A stretch of DNA of 14,930 nucleotides. Source: Planctomycetota bacterium (GTDB taxonomy: Bacteria > Planctomycetota > Phycisphaerae > UBA1845 > PWPN01). The notes beneath the pieces are model-generated. The model was not told the origin of the DNA, searched no databases, and was given only the letters and a program-made list of their open reading frames with translations. Positions 6,361 through 11,468 of this stretch are shown here, piece after piece. Each line of letters begins with the position of its first letter. Position 1 is the first letter of the stretch. A program made the position numbers and the translations under genes. The stretch is from contig JACQVT010000240.1 of the NCBI GenBank assembly GCA_016209665.1, positions 1-14,930 of the forward strand, given 5' to 3'.

Positions 6361-6921
6361 ATGCGTGAAGCCATCGGAATGATCGAACTGACCAGCATCG
6401 GCTTCGGGTATGCCGTGCAGGATGCGATGCTGAAGGCGGCCAACGTGCAACTGGTGCTCGGGCGGACGATCTGCTCGGGCAAGTACATCAACGTGGTCAC
6501 CGGCAGCGTCGCCGACGTGCAGGCCTCGGTCAACGCGGGCCTCGACGCCGCCCCCGACGGCGTCATCGATCACATCGTCATCCCCAACGTGCACCCCAAC
6601 GTGTTCCCCGCCCTCGGCCAGTCGGTGCAGCTCAACGTCGGCGAGCACAAGTTCGACGCGGTGGGCATCGTCGAGACCTACTCCGCCGCCAGCGTCCTGG
6701 CCGCCGCGGACGCCGCCGCCAAGGCCGCCGGCATCACCCTCTTCCGCATCCACGTCGCCATGGCCATCGGCGGCAAGGGTTTCATGCTCATGACCGGCTC
6801 GGTGTCCGACTGCCGCACCGGCGTCAACGTCGCCGCCGAGGTCGTCCGCGAGAAGGGCCTGCTCGTCTCCGCCGTCGTCATCCCCGGCCCAAGCAAGGAA
6901 CTGTATGCGGAATACATTTGA
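6361..6921 (+). CDS. pduT: PduT-like trimeric (BMC-T) microcompartment shell protein
   Basis: A 186-residue shell protein with two fused BMC domains (about 3-90 and 99-186); three copies would make a pseudohexameric tile. The first domain opens AIGMIELTSIGFGYAVQDAM and carries GRTICSGK (34-41). The second opens VGIVETYS (101-108) and carries MAIGGKG (134-140). The Cys at residue 38 falls in the same TIC-x-GK context as Cys38 of PduT, where three such residues bind a [4Fe-4S] cluster at the trimer axis. Length agrees with enteric PduT (about 184). Known role: passes electrons across the shell or replaces clusters, in partnership with PduS, which is encoded directly upstream. The gene is translated from the ATG at 6361 behind a weak GAGAG. 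It converges with the short-chain dehydrogenase gene with only 12 bp between stops. No BMC-H or BMC-P pentamer gene is present in the window. Confidence 0.9.
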   Translation: MREAIGMIELTSIGFGYAVQDAMLKAANVQLVLGRTICSGKYINVVTGSVADVQASVNAGLDAAPDGVIDHIVIPNVHPNVFPALGQSVQLNVGEHKFDAVGIVETYSAASVLAAADAAAKAAGITLFRIHVAMAIGGKGFMLMTGSVSDCRTGVNVAAEVVREKGLLVSAVVIPGPSKELYAEYI

Positions 6922-6933
6922 TCGCTCTTCCGC

Positions 6934-7731
6934 TCACCACGCCGACCAGCCGCCGTCGATGATCAGGTTCTGCCCGGTCATGTAGCTGCTGGCCTCGCTG
7001 GCCAGGAAGACCACGGCCCCCTTGAGTTCGTCGGGCCGGCCCATGCGCCGCATCGGGCTCTTGGTCGAGAGGCGTTCCTTGAGCTGCGGGTTCACGCCGG
7101 TGGCGGGGAATGGTCCGGGTGTCAGACAATTGACGCGGACGCCGTCCTTGGCCCAGTAGACGGCCAGGTGGCGGGTCATCGACAGCACGCCGCCCTTGAG
7201 GGCGTGATACGCGACGGGCGAGGCCATGCAGATGCCCGCGTAGGCGTCGGGGTACGAGCCGACCAGGCCATACATCGACCCGATCATGATGATGCTGCCC
7301 CCGCCGCCCCGCCGCACGGCGTGCTGGTACATCTCGCGGGCGAGCAGGAAACAGCCGGTGGCATTGGTGAGCTGGCGTGTGAACTGCTCGCTGGTGACGT
7401 TCGTCCAGTCGGCGGTGACGCGCTCGTAGCCGTTGTTGACCAGGATGTCGACCCGGCCGGCGTCGGCGACGGCGTCGGCGAAGCCCTGCTCGATCGACGC
7501 CTCGTCCATGTAATCCAGCCGTACACCGTGGTGCTTCGCCTTGCCGGTTGCCGGCATCTCATCGGCGGCGGCCTGGGCCTTGGCCTGCTCGCGGCTCGAG
7601 ATCACGACGCTTGCCCCGGCCTCGGCCAACGCCCGGCTCAACGCCTGCCCCAGATAGCCCGTCGCGCCGGTGATCAGCGCCACCTTGCCGGACAGATCGA
7701 ACAACTGCTGGATCGTAGGTTCGTTGGTCAT
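6934..7731 (-). CDS. Short-chain dehydrogenase/reductase (SDR family)
   Basis: A 265-residue classical SDR using NAD(P)H. It shows the cofactor motif TGATGYLG (21-28), NNGY (99-102, in place of the usual NNAG), the catalytic Ser152 (IGSMYG), and Tyr175 with Lys179 (YHALK). The C-terminal half ends in the usual MTGQNLIIDGGWS. The start at 7731 is chosen because AGGAG and AGGTGG lie just upstream on the minus strand and because upstream in-frame codons are made of the 8-bp repeat at 7770-7809. It is the last gene of a minus-strand row aldolase, Gfo/Idh/MocA dehydrogenase, SDR, separated from the middle gene by 126 bp of repeats. Similar SDRs oxidise or reduce sugar acids such as gluconate. The substrate here is not readable from the sequence. 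Confidence 0.85.
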   Translation of the reverse strand: MTNEPTIQQLFDLSGKVALITGATGYLGQALSRALAEAGASVVISSREQAKAQAAADEMPATGKAKHHGVRLDYMDEASIEQGFADAVADAGRVDILVNNGYERVTADWTNVTSEQFTRQLTNATGCFLLAREMYQHAVRRGGGGSIIMIGSMYGLVGSYPDAYAGICMASPVAYHALKGGVLSMTRHLAVYWAKDGVRVNCLTPGPFPATGVNPQLKERLSTKSPMRRMGRPDELKGAVVFLASEASSYMTGQNLIIDGGWSAW

Positions 7732-7769
7732 GATCCACCTACTCCTGTTGTCCTTGTAGTGATGAACCC

Positions 7770-7809
7770 GTGACGCCGTGACGCGGTGACGCGGTGACGC
7801 GGTGATACG
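7770..7809. repeat. Tandem 8-bp repeat, five units
   Basis: Five back-to-back octamers: GTGACGCC, then GTGACGCG three times, then GTGATACG. They lie between the dehydrogenase gene ending at 7858 and the SDR gene starting at 7731. Slipped-strand expansion is the simplest origin. Confidence 0.75.
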
Positions 7810-7825
7810 AAGACTCATCCCTCGC

Positions 7826-7857
7826 CGCGTCTCCGTGTCCCCGCGTCCCCGCGTCGC
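7826..7857. repeat. Second tandem 8-bp repeat, four units, roughly inverse of the first
   Basis: Four octamers CGCGTCTC, CGTGTCCC, CGCGTCCC and CGCGTCGC end exactly at the stop codon of the dehydrogenase gene. Their reverse complement matches the array at 7770-7809 at about 6 to 7 of 8 positions per unit, so the two arrays could pair as one long imperfect hairpin around a 16-nt loop. Confidence 0.65.
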
Positions 7858-8871
7858 TTACTTCGGTCCCACCGGACACCATTTCGGGTTGAAGGCGATC
7901 TCGAGGAGGGTCAGGTTGACCCGAAGCGTCTGCAAGCCTTCGGCCACGGTGCAGGCCGGGGCCGCCTTGCCCTCCAGCACGTCCATGAACAGGTTGGCCT
8001 GATGGATGAAGATGTCGTCGCGCTCCAGCGAGAATTGCATCTCGGTCTTCCACTCGCCGCCGGGCTCGGTCATGCTGGACCAGCGGGCGTTGTTCAGATC
8101 GAACCGGGCAGTGCCCTTCTCGCAGATCACCGTGATGGTGTTCTCGTTGGGGGCCTGGTGCTGGTTGAGGCTGTAGCAGCCCATGACGCCGCCGGCGTGC
8201 CGGCAGATCACGTGGACGGTGTCCTCGACCTCGACGCCCTCGAGCACCTGGTGGGCGGCGTCGGCCATCACCTTGTCGATCGGCCCGACGAGAAACTCGC
8301 CGGCGTTGACGGCGTGAGTCAGCACGTCCTGAATCGCTCCGCCGCCGGTCTGCCGGCTGGTGTAGTAGATCCGGCGATAGGCGGGCCGGTACTTCGGGAA
8401 ATGCTGTCCCCAGGTGGAGACGACCTGCACCGGCCGGCCGAACCGCCCCTCGGCGATCGCCTGCTTCATCGCCCGCACGGCCGGGTGCGAGCGGTAGGTG
8501 CAGGCCACCGCCGCCGTGACCCGCTTACGCTCGATGAGCTGAATCAGTTCCTCGATGCCGTCCAGGCTCGTGCTGAGCGGCTTTTCGATGAAGACGTTCA
8601 CGCCCTGCTCGACGAGCTGTTTGGCCGCGGGGACGTGCAGATGCGAGGGGGCACAGATCACCGCAGTGTCGAATGCCCGCGGCCGGTCGCCAAGGGCCGC
8701 GTCCAGCGAGGCATAGCGCCTCGTTGCACCGTAGCGCTCGGCGACGGTCTTGGCCAACTGCTCGTTCGGCTCGCACAGGCACAGTTCGGCCCGGGTGGTC
8801 GCCTTGAAACACCGCAGATGCCGCTCGCCGATCGACCCGACGCCGATGATGAGAATCCGGTGGTTGGCCAT
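7858..8871 (-). CDS. Gfo/Idh/MocA family NAD(P)-dependent dehydrogenase
   Basis: A 337-residue cytoplasmic oxidoreductase. The N-terminal Rossmann fold begins RILIIGVGSIGERH (5-18). EKP (96-98) marks the conserved lysine that contacts cofactor and substrate. GGGAIQDVLTHAVN (176-189) supplies the Asp182/His186 pair typical of the catalytic D-x3-H motif in this family. Known members oxidise sugars, cyclitols or their acids, or split glycosidic bonds by an oxidative route. The start codon is 3 nt after the stop of the aldolase gene, so the two are almost certainly co-transcribed and translationally coupled, which hints at consecutive steps. Substrate not determined. The stop codon touches the second 8-bp repeat array. 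Confidence 0.9.
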   Translation of the reverse strand: MANHRILIIGVGSIGERHLRCFKATTRAELCLCEPNEQLAKTVAERYGATRRYASLDAALGDRPRAFDTAVICAPSHLHVPAAKQLVEQGVNVFIEKPLSTSLDGIEELIQLIERKRVTAAVACTYRSHPAVRAMKQAIAEGRFGRPVQVVSTWGQHFPKYRPAYRRIYYTSRQTGGGAIQDVLTHAVNAGEFLVGPIDKVMADAAHQVLEGVEVEDTVHVICRHAGGVMGCYSLNQHQAPNENTITVICEKGTARFDLNNARWSSMTEPGGEWKTEMQFSLERDDIFIHQANLFMDVLEGKAAPACTVAEGLQTLRVNLTLLEIAFNPKWCPVGPK

Positions 8872-8874
8872 GAA

Positions 8875-9696
8875 TCAGACGCCCTTCAGGTAGCCGTTCC
8901 CATTGTTGCTTGGCGGGCGAAACTTGAACCCCAACTTCGCGAACTGCTGCTGCAAGCGGTCGAGGCCCTCCTTGACCATGACCAGGTCGGCGGAATGACA
9001 GATGAGCTTGGCCCCCATGTTGAGCAACCGCTTGCAGTGGTCGGCGGAGAAGGCCGGCGTGCCCCAGTGCTTGCCGGCGTTCTTGGCCGCCTTGGCGATG
9101 TGGTCCAGCGCTTTCTGCATCGCGGGATGGTCGAACTGGCCGGGAAACCCGGTGAGCACGGAGAAATCCGCCGGCCCCAGGAACAGGACGTCGACGCCGG
9201 GGACCGAAGCGATCGCCTCGGCGTTCTCCAGGGCGTGGGGTTCTTCGATCTGGATGACGATGAAGGTCTGCTCGTTGGCGGCCCGGATGTACTCGTCGAC
9301 CGGCATCGTGCAGTAGGGCATATCCGGGTTCCCGCCGTCGAAACCTCGCTTGCCCAAGGGGGGGAATTTGGCCCACTTGACGACCTCGGTGGCTTCGCTG
9401 GAGTCGTCGCAGCGGGGATACATGATGCCTTGAGCGCCGGCCTCCAGCAGCCGGGCCACGCGCGGAAACTCCCCCTTGGCGGCCCGGGCGAGGATGTCGG
9501 AGCTGCCCACGCGGGCGGCCCGCATGAGCATGCCCGCCGTCTCGAGGCTGTAGGTGTGATGCTCCATGTCCATCCAGATCCCGTCGAACCCCATCAGACT
9601 CGTCAACTCAAACACCGACGGGTCCGTGAAGTGCAACTGGGTCAAGAGCACCGGTTCGCCTCGCCCCAACTTGGTCTTGATCACGCTTGGTCGCAT
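8875..9696 (-). CDS. HpcH/HpaI-family class II aldolase (2-keto-3-deoxy acid type)
   Basis: A 273-residue aldolase of the HpcH/HpaI/RhmA/GarL family, which splits 2-oxo-3-deoxy acids into pyruvate (or a relative) and an aldehyde using a divalent metal. Visible residues: MDMEHHTYS (42-50) with the active-site His46/47, Arg71 in ILARAAKG, and the metal ligands Glu151 (IQIEEPHALENAEAI) and Asp177 (FLGPADFS). It is the first gene of a minus-strand row with the dehydrogenase 3 nt downstream. GAGG about 10 nt before the ATG supports the start. Known relatives act on 2-keto-3-deoxy-L-rhamnonate (products pyruvate and L-lactaldehyde), 2-keto-3-deoxyglucarate and homoprotocatechuate intermediates. Which of these applies cannot be decided from the sequence. 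Confidence 0.88.
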   Translation of the reverse strand: MRPSVIKTKLGRGEPVLLTQLHFTDPSVFELTSLMGFDGIWMDMEHHTYSLETAGMLMRAARVGSSDILARAAKGEFPRVARLLEAGAQGIMYPRCDDSSEATEVVKWAKFPPLGKRGFDGGNPDMPYCTMPVDEYIRAANEQTFIVIQIEEPHALENAEAIASVPGVDVLFLGPADFSVLTGFPGQFDHPAMQKALDHIAKAAKNAGKHWGTPAFSADHCKRLLNMGAKLICHSADLVMVKEGLDRLQQQFAKLGFKFRPPSNNGNGYLKGV

Positions 9697-9956
9697 CGGT
9701 TGATCGCCTCGAACAAGACGGCCTCACGCATCCACCGGCACCCCCCACGGCGCGGTCGGGTTGTGGGCCGCCTGCGTTGCAGGTCTCTCACTCTCCATCC
9801 CCCCGGCGGCGCGGTTCGTCGCCCCGTGCTTGCGGAGAGGTCGCTCTCGTCTTGCAACGATCGCGTTCCTTCCGTCCGACGAGGGTTGAACCGCTTCGTC
9901 GTTTGGCACAGGAAGAATATCGGCACGACTGGCCGCGATTCTCCCGCCAGGTCCTC

Positions 9957-9990
9957 TGTCGACAACACCCGACAAATTGTGTAGACGACA
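9957..9990. promoter_or_regulatory. Possible operator: palindrome and CGACA direct repeats
   Basis: TGTCGACA (9957-9964) is a perfect 8-bp palindrome. CGACA occurs three times on the plus strand between 9960 and 9990, and ACAAATTGT (9972-9980) is a near-palindrome. They lie just downstream of the minus-strand promoter, where a repressor could block transcription. No regulator gene is adjacent. Confidence 0.25.
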
Positions 9991-9999
9991 GCTATTCTA

Positions 10000-10028
10000 T
10001 AAATACAGACTTCGTGGCGCCGTGTCAA
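10000..10028 (-). promoter_or_regulatory. Sigma70-like promoter for the aldolase row
   Basis: On the minus strand a perfect TTGACA (10028-10023) is followed after 17 nt by TATTTA (10005-10000), which runs on into TATAGAAT as an alternative -10. Transcription would start near 9993 and give a leader of almost 300 nt before the aldolase ATG at 9696. Confidence 0.55.
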
Positions 10029-10057
10029 CACCATTGTAGGCAACCGACGCGGATCGA

Positions 10058-10939
10058 CTAATCGGACGGGGCGGGTCCGGCAGGGGGCTGCGACGTCGTA
10101 ACTTCATTTGCCACCAGCCCCAACAACTCATCCACGCGGACGAAAGCATAGCCGCGGCCGGTCAGATCGTCGAGCAATCGGCCCAGGAAGCGGTGCATCT
10201 TGTCCGTCCGCCGCGGCCCGGTCCCCAGGTGCAGGAGCAGCAGGAAACCGTTCAGGCCGTCAGGTTCCCGAGCCTCGCGATCGAGGATGCCTCGGTAGAT
10301 GGCTTGCGACGACACGAAGCGCGGGTCGGCGTCGGGCAGGTAGTCGGCGTTCGACCGTGTGCCGGGCGTGAAACTGATCAGCACCAGGCCCCGCTGCGCC
10401 GCCCAGCCGACGATGGTCTCGTTGTACCACTCGAAGGGCGGGATGAAGAATCGAATCGCGGCGCGCGGCACGCCGGTCGCCACCAGGTCATCGATGTTTC
10501 GTGTGAGGTCGGCGTCGAACTGGTCGTGCGTGATGAGCGTGCGCCGGCGGTCCTCCCATGCGCAGTAGAGCAGGTGGGCGTCGGAGTGCGGCCCGAGATC
10601 GTGTCCGTCGACGATCATGCGGCGAAGGTAGGGTTGGTGGACTGGCTGGCGAAGGTAGTCGCCGGTGACGAAGAAGGAGGCCTTGATGTTGCGTGCCCGG
10701 AGTTCGTCGAGGATGACGGGCGTGCTCTCGCCGTGCCCGCCGCCGGTGAAGACCAGGGCGATGCGCTTGCGGTCGCGCGGGCCGCGTAGGATGCCCCCGT
10801 GTTCGCAGGTGCAGCCGGCCGGCACCGACGTTGGTGAGCCCGCGCCGACGGGCGGCTGGCCGAACGGGCCGGCCCGCATCCGTTGCCCATCGCGACATCC
10901 GCCGGCGAGCGCCGTCGCCAGGCCGAGCGTCAGCAGCAA
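10058..10939 (-). CDS. Polysaccharide deacetylase-family (NodB fold) lipoprotein with altered first motif
   Basis: About 293 residues from a TTG at 10939. The N-terminus reads LLLTLGLATALAGGC, a probable lipoprotein signal with the lipid-bearing Cys near residue 15. The NodB-fold body runs from KRIALVF (about 58) to the end. Motif 2 is present as GPHSDAHL (His118 and His122, expected metal ligands). FFIPPFEWYN (164-173) takes the place of the RxPY motif, and LLLHLGTGPRRTDKMH (234-249) closes the site. Motif 1, normally TFDDG with catalytic and metal-binding Asp, reads FTGGGHGES (64-72). A subgroup of deacetylase-like proteins with FTG-type motifs exists in my recollection, so this may be a natural variant. 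The start is uncertain: ATG at 10879 would lose the signal, and the frame is open upstream into the neighbouring gene. It lies 94 bp downstream of the small lipoprotein gene. Confidence 0.78.
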   Translation of the reverse strand: MLLTLGLATALAGGCRDGQRMRAGPFGQPPVGAGSPTSVPAGCTCEHGGILRGPRDRKRIALVFTGGGHGESTPVILDELRARNIKASFFVTGDYLRQPVHQPYLRRMIVDGHDLGPHSDAHLLYCAWEDRRRTLITHDQFDADLTRNIDDLVATGVPRAAIRFFIPPFEWYNETIVGWAAQRGLVLISFTPGTRSNADYLPDADPRFVSSQAIYRGILDREAREPDGLNGFLLLLHLGTGPRRTDKMHRFLGRLLDDLTGRGYAFVRVDELLGLVANEVTTSQPPAGPAPSD

Positions 10940-11033
10940 ACTTATCCGAGCAGGGACGCAGAGCGAATCGTTTGAGCCGGCGCGATTCGACCGGCCGAAG
11001 CGCAGGTGGCAGATGGGCCCGGAGCTTCGAAGG

Positions 11034-11306
11034 TCAGTAGCAATCGGGATCGGCGTAGGGGCAATCGTCGCAGATGCCGTCGCCGTAGTAGCCCCAGGCT
11101 TGGCACCAGTCGCCGCCGTAGCAGTCGGGGTCGGGGTAGGCACAACCGGTGTCGCAGTAGCCGTCGCCGTAGTCGTAGTAGTCGCCGTAGGAGTCGTCGA
11201 ACCAGCCGTCGTCATAGAAGTCGTCAAAGTCGCTCGGGCAGCCTTGCCCGCAGACGAGGAGCAGGCCGGCGACGCCGATGCAGATGTGCGACAGGGCGTT
11301 TCGCAT
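11034..11306 (-). CDS. Small Cys/Asp/Tyr-rich lipoprotein with two LNR-like repeats
   Basis: A 90-residue protein. MRNALSHICIGVAGLLLVCGQGC is a signal peptide, with lipidation likely on Cys19 (LLLVC) or Cys23. A very acidic Asp/Tyr/Gly stretch follows (26-48), then two related repeats: YGDGYCDTGCAYPDPDCY (46-63) and YGDGICDDCPYADPDCY (74-90). The pattern DG-x-CD-x(2,3)-C-x(3,4)-PD-DC resembles the calcium- and disulfide-holding core of Notch/LNR-type repeats. Its function is unknown; calcium binding outside the cell is an inference. AAGGA about 6 nt before the ATG supports the start. The gene overlaps the open frame of the deacetylase in another frame, but composition, signal peptide and repeats show this is the coding frame here. 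Confidence 0.75.
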   Translation of the reverse strand: MRNALSHICIGVAGLLLVCGQGCPSDFDDFYDDGWFDDSYGDYYDYGDGYCDTGCAYPDPDCYGGDWCQAWGYYGDGICDDCPYADPDCY

Positions 11307-11389
11307 GGGTGGTCCTTTCCCGGACGGCGTGGATCTCGCGGCATGACGAGACGTGGCATCAGGTCAGACCCGGCCGCGGCGTAAAGGTT

Positions 11390-11411
11390 GGACCCGGCCA
11401 CGCCGGGGTCC
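11390..11411 (-). terminator. Hairpin between the sulfatase and the small lipoprotein gene
   Basis: GGACCCGGC (11390-11398) pairs with GCCGGGGTCC (11402-11411), 9 bp with one bulged G, 58 bp beyond the sulfatase stop on its transcript. Only a short CCTTT follows, so a terminator role is tentative. A 10-bp palindrome, GCCCGCGGGC, lies at 11455-11464. Confidence 0.3.
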
Positions 11412-11468
11412 GGCCCGGAAAGGGGAAGAATCGCCAGGCCCAGTTCTGGGGAGAGCCCGCGGGCCCGG

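Larger units (their letters stand above)
9697..10057 (-). other. 361-bp gap without a recognisable gene, probable long leader of the aldolase row
   Basis: Short frames in both strands show arginine- and proline-rich translations with no family resemblance, so I call no gene. The right end (9957-10028) is AT-richer and holds a promoter and short repeats, listed separately. The left 240 bp show no clear element or strong hairpin. Confidence 0.5.

Noticed and set aside
5005..6753. A 582-codon minus-strand frame across the PduS/PduT-like genes
   Set aside because: Antisense shadow; the translation is His/Arg/Gly/Asp-rich without domains, while the plus strand matches two known families.
7770..7857. 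A CRISPR array in the repeat-rich gap
   Set aside because: The units are 8 bp with no spacers; this is a simple tandem repeat.
8002..9984. A 660-codon open frame on the plus strand
   Set aside because: It is antisense to the dehydrogenase and aldolase genes, both of which have full catalytic motifs.
10940..11401. Extension of the deacetylase frame up to 11401
   Set aside because: This part is a Thr/Ala/Pro-rich shadow of the small lipoprotein gene in another frame; the lipoprotein signal of the deacetylase begins near 10939.
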